A stretch of 64,000 nt of DNA. It comes from Xylocopa sonorina. Its lineage: Eukaryota > Arthropoda > Insecta > Hymenoptera > Apidae. The notes beneath the pieces are model-generated. The model did no database searches. It saw only the letters and a list, made by a program, of their open reading frames with translations, and had not been told where the DNA came from. Position 1 is the first letter of the stretch, and every line of letters begins with the position of its first letter. The stretch covers positions 3,485,001 through 3,549,000 of the forward strand of contig NC_135198.1 of the NCBI RefSeq assembly GCF_050948175.1. Direction: 5' to 3'. Position numbers and translations under genes: made by a program. Below are positions 14,501 through 27,165 of this stretch, in pieces.

Positions 14501-17500
14501 TATAGTGCTGGCGAACAAGTGTCCTTGAGAGAGCAAATCTTTTGGTCCGTACTTTAGTTACGAAATGGGAGTATAACTACGTTCTGAAGAAAGTTAGGTG
14601 GAAATTGTAAAGGAAGATGTTGCGTTATTTAACAAGCTCTAGCGTACTGTGACAATGTATGTATGTAGTGTGCAATTGCACTTTTTATTGCGGAATCGTG
14701 CGACGTTTATGCAGAGATTGATGATTCGATCTGGAAAATGTACGATGTATCGTTATCAGAACGTTTGCCGAGAGATTGCAGCCTGGCCCAGTTACAGGGA
14801 TCGCCCTGTACATCTAGCTCGCAGCGTGTGCACGTTGAAGCATACGAACGCGTACGAACGCGAGCGAGCACGCGTAACGTTGCGCGGAAAAATGTTTCGG
14901 CTAAAAATTGCGCACTTCGAAACGTCATGAATATGGGAACGAATGTTATTCGCTCGCCGTTGCACAACTTTTTCCAACGATATTTTTTACTTGCGCCTCT
15001 TACGACCGACGCGGGAGCAAGCTTGTCCTCTCTCGTTATTAGAATCCGAAAGAAAAAAAGGAAAATAGCATTTTCATTATTCTTTCGCAGCTCAGCAGTT
15101 CCACTCTGAAACCTTCATTACACGTTACTTTTCTGAGCTTTTTAAAACTTTGCTCCCTGATTACATCGTTAGCAACTACTTCGACGTTTCTAATTACGCA
15201 ACTTTCGAATTCTACGTAACAAGATAAATATTGTTGAAAATTAGGGAATAGATCCCGACTTAGAAATTTGTTTATCTTCTTTTTCTCATTTTTAAACAAC
15301 TCTGCAGAATATCTAAAAAATGACTAGCACAGAAAGGGTGTTATATATAGAACACCTAATAACATTTACCAGAACATACTCTGTTAAGGGAAATCCTATT
15401 AATGTCGCGAAAGTAGATTTCGGTCTTAGCTATAAACCCTATTCATAACGTAACCTATACATCCAAATACGTACATAGACGTAGCTATCCTGCACATATG
15501 TGCTACGTTGACGTCAATACCTATTAGATACACAAAGCATGTCCAATCATAATTGGGCTATGTTTATTTAACAATACACGTGCAGCTATTGGCACGCACC
15601 GTGCAATAATCCTATCACACTGATAACATCAAGCCACGAATCATTATTATTCTTATCGACACATTTTGCAAAAGTTGATTAACTCCATATCCTTTGCAGT
15701 GCCAATAAAAAATTGTTAAGTAATGCTAAATTAAATTTCAAAAAGCTAGCAGCTTATTTTCTAAGTAAAACGAAAGTATATATTTGTTGTTGCGTTGGCA
15801 GTTTGTGCCAAGGATTATTTAAATTTCACACACGATGGCACCTCGAAGGACTCTCATCGACGCGGTATATTATTCCATCGCAAACTTTAACCAGGACTCG
15901 CAGCTTTAAATATGTACAAACCCTCCGTCCTTCTCTCGCCTTCTACCTATGAAGCCGCTATATTGCTAATACCAATACAGACACCTATACGTGTGCAAAT
16001 GTGCTAAACCACTTTGGACGTCACGCGTGCACCATGCGTTTGGCACGTACCATATGTCACATGGAAACCGATAGCAGCTCCGCTCGATCGATGGTCCTAA
16101 AAACGCCCAGTAAGCTTGACATTATTCAATCGTGAATAATATATACCACTCCGCGATACTAATCTTCGAACCTCCACATGTCACCACCTATCCCCTCCGA
16201 AAGTGGCGCGAAACGAAAGAACGTAATAAAAAAAATGCCCTCAAACCAAACGAGATTCGCTACGATTCGCCAACTGTTGTGTCTCTCTGAAAATAAAAAA
16301 TATATAATTAGAAAGATTGCCAAAAAACCAGCCCTAAAAACGTCTCTCGTTACGAGTCCTCGCGCTCGACACATTCGCATCGAGTTATTTTTCTCAAACC
16401 TTTCATTTAAATTAACATACACGCATTAAAACTGCGATAATTATTTTTGAAATAAACATATTCTATTATGCAAGCATTTATCAGGAAACGAGAATCCCCG
16501 TTTCTCGATGCGAACGTGTTAACAGTTTTTTTTAACTTGGACGATTCTTTCGATAAATGAAACACTTTCAACGATTCGCTCGCGTCAGATGAAACAATTA
16601 AGGAAAGTAGTTTCAGACAATTAAGTGGGAACGATCCGTCGTTACTCGCGCATTCTAATAGCGATGAGGTCAGGCTTGCGGATTAAAGGAAAATCCCTAA
16701 TACCATTTTCCCCGCCATTAGAGGGTCTATCGATCCGCCGACATCCTAATTTATTCGACCAGGAACTCGAGAGCACCGCGGACCACCCCGATCCGGTATC
16801 GCTGCCTCTCTGCGAGTCGGACAATGCGTATTTTTCCGCGCAAACAACCCGCGTCGCGTCGGTTTCACGCGTCCGACGCGAATTCAGCGGGAAAATCCCC
16901 GTGCCGCTCCAAGGGGAAATAAAACTTCGAACGGTTAAAATAACTCGGATAATTTCCGCGTGTTTGCTCGCAGCCACGATATATTTTAATATTTCGACGG
17001 ATCCTCGCGTGTTATTCCCGAAAAACCGGGACGTAGGGGCGCAACGACCGTGAGCCTGATTTACGCTTAGTTCATCGCCATCGAGTATATGCCAATTTAA
17101 TTACCATCAACGTTACCCACCGCTACCTCTCGCGTCCACGGCTTTTTCTACTCCGTTCAAGTGGCACAGCGATTTTAATGAATCCTGATTATCCTTACCG
17201 TTACTGTGCAATCACACGACTCGTTGCTCAAGTGTGATGAAAATGAATTATCATCGTTACTATTATTACCACGCGCAATCATAGCGTACACGTAGCGACA
17301 ATTACGCGATGTCGTAAATCTTTCCGCACGGTGACCCGCCTTGGCGGGTACGAACCGTTCGCGCGTCGACTAACGAAATTGCCAGGGCAAACAGAGAAAC
17401 GGCTGATGAGCGTATATTAATTTGCCGTGCAAACAGGCGATCGCGAGGCTTAAACTCGCCTCCTAGCCGCGGATCGATCGTCCGACCCGGGTTGAATAAA

Positions 17501-18880
17501 TTTCGAGGCATCTTCCTTCGGTTCCCGCGGACGTCCGCGTAAATCACTCGCGCTCGTCGACGCGAGGCACGCGTAAATATGACCGGTACCACGGACAGGG
17601 ACGATACACGGCGGTGCAACGCGGCGCTACCGCCGCGTGTTTGCTCGTATATAAATTTCCCGTGTAAACCGTGCCGGTGTTCGACGATTGGATTGCAAAT
17701 CACCTGCATACTTGTCCGCTCGACGTATTAATCGGGACGCATCCTCCGCGTGTACCGCGCGCGAACGGTACCACGAGACGTCAAGTGGACAACGCGGAGG
17801 AAACGCCGTCACGCTCGTCCCGCTCGTCGATCATCGTCGATTTTCATAAACTCCAGCTTTCTAGCGAGGCGTCTAACCGGACGTCCGCCCTTCGCGACGA
17901 TTCTCGACTGGTTTCAGGATGATTTTTACGGTGCGAACCGCGCGTGCCATTCGATCCGCGTTATTCATGACGCTAGCGCCGCCATAGCTGCGGTAAAGAA
18001 CGACCTTGCCCTGTCAAATTAATTCTTCGCGCTCTATGCGCGCCGGTGTAAGACAATGCCTGGTGTGTATAACCGTCCCGTTCGCTACGTTGTAAATATC
18101 GACGCCGCTGTGTTCTCGCTTTTGTTACACGGATTATTTATGCTTTTTACCCGGCCGCTTTATTTTTACACGGAAGTTGTAACAATGCGCGACGGTGACG
18201 TTTAATAAAAATGTCGAAGGAGTGGATTTATGCGCGCGCGAATCGAGCCTGACGGTACGATTGTTCGGGAGATTCCTTTATGCGTGCGCTCAGTGATCGA
18301 AACGTTTTTACGGGAATAAATATAATCATTCGACAATGAAGAGCAACGAAGTGAATTTCATCTGATCCTTGATCGGATCCGATTAAAATCGAAACTTCAG
18401 CGAGTAACCGTGTTTACCGATAATTCGATCTAACGGCGTGTGCCACTGCGCTCTACGCGAAACGTGATTTTCGTCGGAAAGCTCTATTATCGGCGAATCA
18501 TTTCATCGTAAAAATGAACGCCCCCCCCGATTCGCATGTTGGTCACGGCGCATTACCGGACGATTCAGTTATTCCGTGTCATTCATTCCCAATTCCATAC
18601 ATCCATTTCCATAATATACTCGATAAAACATATTCTCGTATAACCGACAAATAGACTTCTTCCGTGACATAATTGAGCATCTGCGGCTCCCCGTTCCACC
18701 GCTCTAGAGCGGATATTCGGTCGCGCTCTATTCGGCGCACGGATTTTAGAGAAATTCATTACGAGCTGCATTAAGTCAGTGTCAGTTCCAGTTAGCACAT
18801 TCGTAAAAACATTCCTCTCCACTCGAACACCTGCACAATTTCCTCATCCCCTAAGGACAATTTTATTCCTCTAGCAGTTA
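8591..18880. other. Non-coding DNA without recognisable genes
   Basis: AT-rich stretches (8600-10000, 11000-12000, 15100-16600) alternate with CpG-rich blocks (10050-10560, 13200-14300, 16650-18000). Frames of 100-166 codons lie in the CpG-rich blocks, where stop codons are scarce, but they occur on both strands at once and resemble no protein family. Nothing here is supported as a gene. Confidence 0.5.
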
Positions 18881-18883
18881 AAA

Positions 18884-18936
18884 TACTAACTATAAATATA
18901 CTAACTATAAAATACTAATAATATACTAACTATAAA
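18884..18936 (+). repeat. Three copies of TACTAACTATAAA
   Basis: The 13-base word TACTAACTATAAA occurs at 18884-18896, 18899-18911 and 18924-18936, followed by an A-run. It is a small irregular direct repeat in an AT-rich stretch. Each copy contains TACTAAC, the classical branch-point consensus, but there is no following pyrimidine tract and AG that would make a 3' splice site. Confidence 0.7.
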
Positions 18937-18994
18937 AAAAAAACAATAGAAACCCTTCCTCCATGCATAAACTCCCGCATGTAAACTTACGAAA

Positions 18995-19009
18995 CCTAAC
19001 CTAACCTAA
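18995..19009 (+). repeat. Short interstitial telomere-type repeat (CCTAA)3
   Basis: Three perfect tandem copies of CCTAA (TTAGG on the other strand), the telomere unit of bees and most insects, lie at 18995-19009. Such short runs occur inside chromosomes, often at old break-repair points, and are too short to mark a chromosome end. Confidence 0.7.
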
Positions 19010-22000
19010 ACAGCGCTCAGTGTGGACAATGAATCTTTGGTTGCATTCCTCATAGGTTATTTAAGATGACACGGTGTACCGTGTGGACGCGCGTCAATCG
19101 CATCAGTTCAACAAACCAACGGTCGCGTCAATACGTAACGCGTTTACTCTCGTGTCTACGTACCTTCTCTATTTATGCGCATATCGCCAGGATATGCGAG
19201 AATCCGCAGGTACAGCCGCGTATCCTGGCGCGTCCAGAGACGTGCGTGTATGCAGTGCAGGCACGAGAGACACGGCGGATCGCTCGGCCATAAACCATCG
19301 CGGTTTACCTTATCGTCTGGCCGGATCTACCCAACGGCAAACTGCTACAATTTGGCTAACGCTCCTTCCAGCCGGTGCGTTGGGGGCCCGTCGAAATTGA
19401 TAGGGGCGAACGCGGGGGCGCGAGCGTCCATCCGGAGCACCCAGCGTCCTCTCAGTCTTCGTTCAGCTTTTTGTCAATATTTTTCTAACGCGTCGGATGA
19501 TTAACGATCGCCTGGAAGACGTCCAGGTTGTCGAATGGAAATAGTAGTCGCGGACGAACCGTTCAAAGGATAATCTGTAAGAGCGACCTGACGTTTGCTT
19601 CTTCTCGAGTTCATCGATCGACATTTGTCTCGATCAAAGCGAAGGTACGCGGTGATGTATCGAGTTAAGATACGATAAGAAGGTAATTGTTTCTGGGTTA
19701 CTGTTCGTCGATTGTTCTATTGTTATGGTATACATGTCGTGATTTAAGCGACGATTTGTATGTTATTTGTTGCGGTTAATACATTTCCATCGAGAAACGA
19801 GAATTCTCGTTGTTTGAATAGAAGCGTTGAAGAGTAATGCAGTTTCTAATTTTTAACATTTTTTACTGACGTGACGGAGACGAGTATAGAAGCTTAAAAG
19901 AGTATTTCGAAACTTTGGAGAAGATTATTTATAACAAAGAATAATTTGACTGATCTAAACTAATTCCAAAGTTGAAATTCTAAAGTGGGTGTTATAGTCG
20001 CAAAGATAAAGAGAACCTTCGCGCAGATGAGAGAAATTGGCAGCCATCTCCGCGGACTAAGAACTGTCACGCGGTTTTCCATCGAACGCGTTCCCCGGAA
20101 TAAGTGATTTCCCCTTGTCGTTCCCAGTGACAGAGGTCGCGGCGAACCATGGGCGAGACTTGTTTTACGAGGCCAGTCCCGACAGTCAACGGGAACGAAC
20201 ACGTTGTCGACTGTTTGTCGGTCCGCTCCGCGGTCCAGACGAGGCAAACACACGGAAACCGACTGCTGGCCACGCACCGACGTGTCTGCGAGCAAATTAA
20301 AAATCAATTCCGGCTTCTGGTAATTCGTAGGTGTTCCGAAACTGGCTGTGTTCTATGGACGCAGGCCCATTTTGTGCCACGATAATTAATTCGTCGAGAC
20401 TCTGGGGAAATTACAGGGATTTTCTTGACATCGAGCAACATTGAACATCGTAATATTATCAAAATGTTACATTTCCTATTATTAAGTACGGAAATAAGTT
20501 TTAATCGTTTTATAACAGATGACATTAAGAGAAAACGTCACAATTTGTTCAGTGTCAACGACAAAGAACGCGATGGTGGCTTAAAAAAGTTAAAAAAATG
20601 AGGAACTTCAGGAAGTATTTGTTATTTCCATCGTTAGAAAAAGCCTGCATACGCCAGAAATGGTTTTCTACATGAAAAAAAAGAACGATTATAACTTATT
20701 GGCAATACCCAATATTTTATTGCAAGACGTGTCGTATAAAAAGATTAGAGCAATGCTCTATCGGTTTATGGTATAGTCTAGGAAAAAAGGAATGAAAGCA
20801 TAGTTCTATCCGATTTTAAAGCCCATCGCGACGGTTTAATCCGCGTGGTTGATTTAATTAAAAATTGTTTGCCAGCGAATTCCAAACGCAACCGTAAAAT
20901 TTCGCTATTGCCCTATGCGCACAATCTTTTTTACTTTCGGTCCGCTTATTTTCACACTAAACGCCCGACCGTGCGCGCACCTATGCCCGATACGTGGGTG
21001 TCGCTTTTATTAAGCTCCGTTTAATCGGAAAAAAATATCCGTTTCGTCCATAATCGATGGATAGTACCAAAAACATCCATATACGAGAACATACTTCTCA
21101 CGTAAAATACAAGTACGATGAAATCTCTGAATAATTTCAAGGTATAATTTAAAAGTACCTTAACAAACAATGGGTGGAATACTCGTTTCGTGAGATCTAC
21201 TAAATATATTCTAAAGTACTCCAAAAGTTAATTACCACATCCTAGTTAAAAAAAAAACAAAAATTGAATGCTTCCATATATCCAATTTCACGCTGCAAAA
21301 CATCGACACTCCACCGCGCACAGTTATTTAAAGATTAATACGGAACACGCCGCCTATAACTTCCATTTCACCAGTGTTTCCATACACTCCGGCTCGTTTC
21401 ACGGTTGGGAACTTACTTTTTCAATTCTCTAATTAGCTGTGCTGAAATGCAGAGTGCAGCCCGGGCGATATTACCCTCCGCTTGCGTACGTACGTACGCG
21501 GCAACTGGGTATACGCCAGAAGTCCTCCACCGCACGAACGGGAACGTTTCCCCACATAAATGTTTAAAACTTTCCCGGGGAATACGTGCTGAATCCGCGC
21601 GACGAGAGGCGTCGTCGAACGGCGCAGCAGTGTTCTCCTGCGAATGGCGCCAGCCACCCAATCCTCCTCTGTATACCCATCCGGCGACCCTTACCTCGCC
21701 ACCCTTACCTCGCGCCACCCTTCGATCCCCACTTTGTCCCGTGAACCGACTACCAGCTTCACCCCTCTCTTACGAGAGTCACCTTTCGCTCTCTGTCGCC
21801 GTGCATTCTTGCCCTGTGCCTCCTTTTTTCGGTGCTTTCAAGCAATGCTCCGCCGGCGAAACGAAGTTTTCCGGGGGAACTAAAGTCATTTCGTTCGCGC
21901 AATCTAAGTTAAGTGACTTTCGAGAGCCTGGACGACTAAACTCGCCCCCGGTGGGTCGGCGCGAGCACGATGCGATCAACCCTTTCCCTCTGGCCCCATC

Positions 22001-23600
22001 CTCCGTTCGTCCTGGCCGTTTTGCTCGTGGCTGGTTCGAGGGAGAGACGACTGGGGCTGGTGCAGCGGGGATCCAAGATTCTAACGAGGATTACGTCGTC
22101 CGTTAGGCTCCACGGGTGCTTAGCTGGCTGAGAAATCGACTCTAAAGCCGCCATTCTTTTCGTCGACGTAGCGGTTGCTGGGTCGCGCGTCGTTTCGCTT
22201 CCCAAGATGTCCCACGGATCCGTGGTACCCTTTGCTCGGTTGTCGATGGACGAAGACTAACGGTTCTGAGTTGCATCGACGCGTATCAGGCATTTTTCAC
22301 CGTTTCATTCGGAAAGAAGTCCAAGGTGGTGTACCTTTGTCGAGCTGACGACTGATAAGTTTTCTGGTAAGTTTCCCGCGACACCTGAATACCTTAGTCG
22401 ACGACGCTTGGCTCCGGATGGAACTCGAGACTGTTCCACGTAGCTGGCTCGAGTAAGAGGCTTGTTTTCTTTTATCGTCGCAGGGGGGGGAAATGTAAGT
22501 TCGCTCGGATCGACTTTACAAGTACGCCGCGTAGAACAACGGACTTACTTGCTTCGTGATTTTAAAGACTGAAGTGGATACTTTGTATGGAAGTTGTACC
22601 GTGCAAGTGGATTTACCAACCTCCTCGAGTCGTGGTTTCGAGTAACGTTGCACTGTCTCTACGGTTCTCGATGTCGTTTCAAATGCTTTTGCTGTCGCAC
22701 GAACGAAATCTTATCAAACAACCCCTAAAACATCGAGTCGAACCCAGCGTCCATAGAATGTCGCGTGTAAATTAACTTGAAACTCTGTGAACTCGTTTGA
22801 ATCTCAACTGTTCACCAGCTCTGTCCATAGAGACGCCTGGCTCGACGAACGCAAAACCGTGTATAAAAGCTGCCGGACACCCGTAAGCTGGTAAGAACCA
22901 TTGACACCAGAAATGAGCGATGGACCCATCCGAAAGCGTCGCGCCGTTACGATTGGCTCGATTTTCGAAGAGTCACGGGCGGACGCTCGCTGGTAAATAC
23001 AGTTATCCCGGCTCTTCCCACCCTCCACTTCGACCCCTTTTCCGCTAGCAGAAAACTGACGCGTCCAAGCTGTGTGTACATAGACACGTCGCGCCTCCAC
23101 CACCCCCCTCGAGAATCCAGATAGAAGCGTATGAATCACGGAACCGTAAAGTGATATCGAATGGAATAGAGACTAAATACATGGCACGGGGGTGTGGTGG
23201 CGTACGCGGGTTCTCGTCTCTGCGCGTAGCTGTTCACCGTCAAAAACGAACGCCTCGCCCAGTCGCGGGTCGTTAGACTGGGGCAAGTGCGCCGAAACGT
23301 ACGAGCGATTTTATCGCCTGTCCGAAGGAACCGTGGGAAACCGCGGTTTGGTCTGCTCTTAAATCGAAGGAAAATGGCCGGGACCGGTGCTCCGCGGTTT
23401 ACGCGTTAAATCGAACTATCGTGGAAAGCTCGCTTAAGTAAATACGGTTTAATGTTCCAGTTCTGAGTAAACCGTGACGAAAGAAATATAAATTTTAAAT
23501 ATCGTCCCGATTCTGTTTGAGAACGGGTGTGGCTGCTCTTCTGGCTAATTTAAAAGAAGGCTCGATGGACTCTTGAAAAGGTATAAATTTTGTGTAGTTC
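19010..23600. other. Non-coding DNA without supported genes
   Basis: This is a mix of CpG-rich (19060-19560, 20040-20300, 21450-22200, 22800-23400) and AT-rich sequence. The 21405-22106 block stays open for more than 230 codons on the plus strand, but its composition is proline/serine/arginine-rich with no domain, and the opposite strand is open as well. A TATA-like TATAAAAG at 22862 precedes a 27-codon frame at 22913-22996; see findings. No gene is called. Confidence 0.45.
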
Positions 23601-23616
23601 GTCTAGAATAGGTGTA

Positions 23617-23860
23617 ATAGATGGTCGATCGTCAATCAACCCTTCCTATGAATTGAACAAGTCTTCTGCAATCAATCTGCAATAGTTGTAACGCATAAAT
23701 GGTCAATTATCAATCAATGGTACGGTAGAAACTGAACAAATCTCGTGCAATCCGTCTGCAATAGTCGCAACACATAAATGGTCAATTATCAATCAAGCTA
23801 CAGTACAAATCTGCATCGATGCGCGTCTATATCGTGGAGATCGCCAACTATCGATCAAAA
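23617..23860 (+). repeat. Imperfect tandem repeat, unit about 78 bp
   Basis: The word ATGGTCnATnnTCAATCAA recurs at 23621, 23699 and 23778, so the period is 78-79 bases. The rest of the unit is conserved as well, including CTGCAATAGT and GAACAA. A fourth, decayed copy may begin near 23835 (GATCGCCAACTATCGATCAA). The middle two copies are closest to each other, as expected of a small minisatellite that grew by unequal exchange or slippage. Confidence 0.8.
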
Positions 23861-25862
23861 ACATCGCGAAATGAAAGCTCAATTGGTATTAATAATTTGT
23901 TTTGATAGGAGAAATACTTTTATTCGCGATTAAACCCCAATTTGCAATATGTCCACGCGACCTGTGACATCTTTTCGTCATCGCTACTTGATATTCCAGT
24001 AAGAACGCCAGACGAGAGGGATGCAACGTGATTAACGCAGGTGGGCGCAGTTAAACCCAACGTCGTTCATCAGGGTCATTGTTAATTTGATAATTATACG
24101 TGGTCGTGACTCGTTACCAGCTGCTCGTGTACAGTCACGCAACGCGGCTAATTAAAAGTTTACGATATACCGTTGATACCGTTGCAAGTGCAGCTTTTCG
24201 CTGCGTTCTGACAGAGCACCGGCAACAGCTTAATTGAGACCAGCGATGGGCAAAAAGTGCTTAAAAAGCAAACAGAGTAACAAATATTTGACGAATTCCT
24301 TTGCAAGATTTCAAGGTAACGATCATGATGTATGATTAATCTGTTTAAACGCATAACCCTTGGTCAAAAGAATTAAAGTATTATCTAATACATTATTTCT
24401 TTATATTCATATCATATTGAGAAAAGTAAAGGAGACAAAAGAAGGGGAATAAAAAACACTATCTATCGAAATACAACACAGTGATAAAAAGAACGTATTT
24501 CAACATGTACTACAATAACTTCTCAATTCTCTCTAAAATTTGATTTATACTTCAATATTAATTAGCAATAATTTTGTTGAAAGAGTATACCATTTTGTAA
24601 TACCTTTTAAAATACATTTTCCATTTATGGCTGGTTGAGGCAAGACCTTCAATTAACAAACTCATCGTCTCGTTCATTTTCCTTGTAACCCACCCTCGAC
24701 AACAGCGAAACGTTTTACGCGTCGCAATTGTAACGAGATCCGTTAACGAACGCCGCGAGGGGTTTCTTTAGGCCATCCTCAAGTCCTGTTGTATTTTTCG
24801 ATTCAGCTGGCGCGGATGGAAGGTGGATGTAACTCTAATTTACCATGGAGAACGTTTCGTTGAAAGATTCGTACGAACGACACGATGTTTCACTTTGTCC
24901 TGAACGAAAGTTGCAATTAAAGGTCGCAGTTGTTATCGAGGGGAAATTTATTGGCAACGTTTCATCTTCTAGTCAGGGTGAACACGTACGCTTTTTACAG
25001 ATACTATTGTAGAAATAGGAGAGAAAGAATTGGAGAACGCAGAGCAGATGTTTCCATTATAAATCTTGCGAAAAAAGTAAAGCAAAACGAGGAAGGATTA
25101 CATTTTCGTTCGATAAAAAGTTAACAATTACACTCGTCAATCGCATCAAAACAAAGTTTTGTATCGACGTGTTACATGTCGAACGCGATTAACTGATTAA
25201 CTCATTCGAGACGAGGCATTTTAATGGAGACGATCATCTCAGAAGCGAAAATTTCTTTCTCGTTTCCATTACTCATTTTTTAGCAGATAAATCGTTTGCA
25301 ATAACGATTCCTGTTACTATTTTTAATACCAATACATTGATAATAAACTATTATGTATCTTATCACAACTACTCTTTCGCTGCTGACTGATAATATAAAT
25401 TTAGCTTCAAAACACACACCGTGTGTTGCGTGCCATTTTGCCACGGAAAATCACAACACAGGTGGTGGATTGCTCGTCTCGAATGTGTTTAGTTATCCAG
25501 GACTACCGACGACGTTTTTTCTTTCCTTGAAAACATAAACTACGCAAGCGAAACGCCGATCCCAGGCTATTGTAAATATAACAGATGTTGTATACGGTAG
25601 AAACTGTTGGATAATAATTTAAGTCGACGAATTTGTACATGACGCTGTTATGCTTCGCTATCAACCTCTGGAAGACGCACACCGGTAAACAGAACTACAA
25701 TAACTTCTACTAGCACGCAAAAGTTATACGGCGTAATAAACTCCTTAACTCGGTATACGATCAATTTACGAATAACTACGGCTTATCGGTTATTATATAA
25801 TAATGTACAAAAGTATTTTTCAATTGCTGGTATAATATTAATAAAGAAAATCGTTTTCGATC
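23861..25862. other. AT-rich non-coding DNA
   Basis: Mostly AT-rich sequence with short frames only. Nothing resembles an exon or RNA gene. It lies in the presumed first intron of the RYK-like gene. Confidence 0.5.
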
Positions 25863-26366
25863 AATGTAAATTAATATTTATAAAAGACAAATATTTGAAT
25901 TGCTTCCTATTATCATCTATAATTATTATATATTATTATCTGCCAGCAATTAATGCGAATAATAACAATAATTGTACGAAATAAAAATCTGTTGACTTAC
26001 TATAAATGGTACATGAGAGTCGTGGTAAACAGTAACGCAAAAGGTTGTCCAATAATCGAAATATTTTCGAGTCACTGATCGCCTCGACGTGATCGCAAAG
26101 ATTCGAATCTAACGAATGTAAATTAATATTTATAATAGATAAATATTTGAATTGTTTCCTATTATCATCAATAGTTATTACATATTATTATCTACCAGCA
26201 ATTAATGCGAATAATAACAATAATTGTACGAAATAAAAATCTGTTGACTTACTATAAATGGTACATAAGAGTCGTGGTAAACAGTAACGCAAAAGGTTGC
26301 CCAATAATCGAAATATTTTCGAGCCACTGATCGCCTCGACGTGATCGCAAAGATTCGAATCTGACG
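25863..26366. repeat. 252-bp tandem duplication, two copies
   Basis: Bases 25863-26114 and 26115-26366 are head-to-tail copies at a constant offset of 252 bases. By eye they differ at about 11 positions with no gap. The second copy ends 35 bases before the splice donor of the RYK-like first exon, so both copies lie in the 5' end of its first intron. On the minus strand each copy keeps an ATAGTAAGTC donor-like word and an upstream CAG, but no protein-like frame is evident between them. Confidence 0.93.
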
Positions 26367-26401
26367 TATGAAGAACAGACGATAATTACACATACACTCA
26401 C

Positions 26402-26528
26402 CCAACAGTTTCATGACCTGGGACTCGCTGATGAAGATGTCCAAGTATCCATCGCTGCAGCCGACCAGAACCAGAAGAACGAAGAACTTGCATCGCAACA
26501 GATCGCAGGACCCGTCACCCCACCGCAT
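26402..26528 (-). CDS. First coding exon of a RYK/derailed/doughnut-like receptor tyrosine kinase (partial)
   Basis: RYK-family proteins are single-pass Wnt5-type receptors with a secreted WIF domain and a divergent kinase domain, acting in axon guidance and muscle attachment. This minus-strand exon encodes a signal peptide (basic start, then the hydrophobic core FFVLLVLVGC) followed by YLDIFISESQVMKLLG. That matches the first strand and helix of the RYK WIF domain, where other members have a similar LxLYxSxxEVxRLLG pattern. The exon ends TTG G|GTGAGTG, a strong donor with one base carried over, which suits the next family residues (G-L-x-A-E). The start is taken at 26528. An in-frame ATG at 26549 would add seven residues (MMLLCET). 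Later WIF, transmembrane and kinase exons were not found, so they are either beyond the left edge or too small to recognise. The family call rests on about 20 residues. Confidence 0.6.
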
Positions 26529-26549
26529 TGTCTCACACAGTAACATCAC

Positions 26550-27165
26550 GCACCGACGTGTAAAATCACGCGCGTAAAACGCACCACTCTACCCCCCCGT
26601 TACTCCTCCGCCCTAAACACGTGAGAGTAACAGAGCCCTCGAAAAAGTCCTCTGACCGTTCCACACGTTGCCAGCGAGCGTCATCGACGTCTCTGTGATA
26701 CGCGCGATCATCGTTCGACGTCACATTTCCACGTGACTGGCCATCGAGTCGCGATTCGAAAAACCACCCCCAACTTTACGAGCCGCTGTTCCAACCTCGA
26801 ATACTTGGCGCCACGGTACGACACGCGTTGCTTGTCAGACGAGACTCTTGTCACGAGTCGTCCATGGTGGAACGTGCGTTCTAAGGGACGCGTCACATGG
26901 CTACGTTGTCAACAGAGAGTAGAAGCGTCGACGGGTCGCGGGACGTAGCGGCACCAGCGTCTCAGCGTGGTCGGCGTTGGAACGCAACTGAAGGACCCGC
27001 TCGGTGAATTGAAGGCGCGACGCGGCTCGCGCACGCGCACTGCCGGGGGTGCGACTGCGAATACGCAAATGGGCGACGAGTGCTCGGATGAAACGCACTC
27101 GAACGTACGCACTGCGTGTCACGGCAAGTGTAAGTCACACCTTTCGACGTCCAGCCAGCCGTGAC
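26550..27165. other. CpG-rich upstream region of the RYK-like gene
   Basis: This block lies directly upstream of the minus-strand first coding exon and is rich in CpG, in contrast to the AT-rich intron on the other side. It is the likely place for the 5' UTR and promoter of that gene. No TATA box is evident at a convincing distance. A plus-strand donor-like GTGTAAGTC near 27127 could belong to an unseen divergent transcript, but nothing confirms it. Confidence 0.35.

Noticed and set aside
21405..22106. Open frame of more than 230 codons on the plus strand
   Set aside because: It opens at a TTG rather than ATG, is Pro/Ser/Arg-rich without a domain, and the opposite strand is open across the same stretch. 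CpG-rich sequence poor in stop codons explains it.
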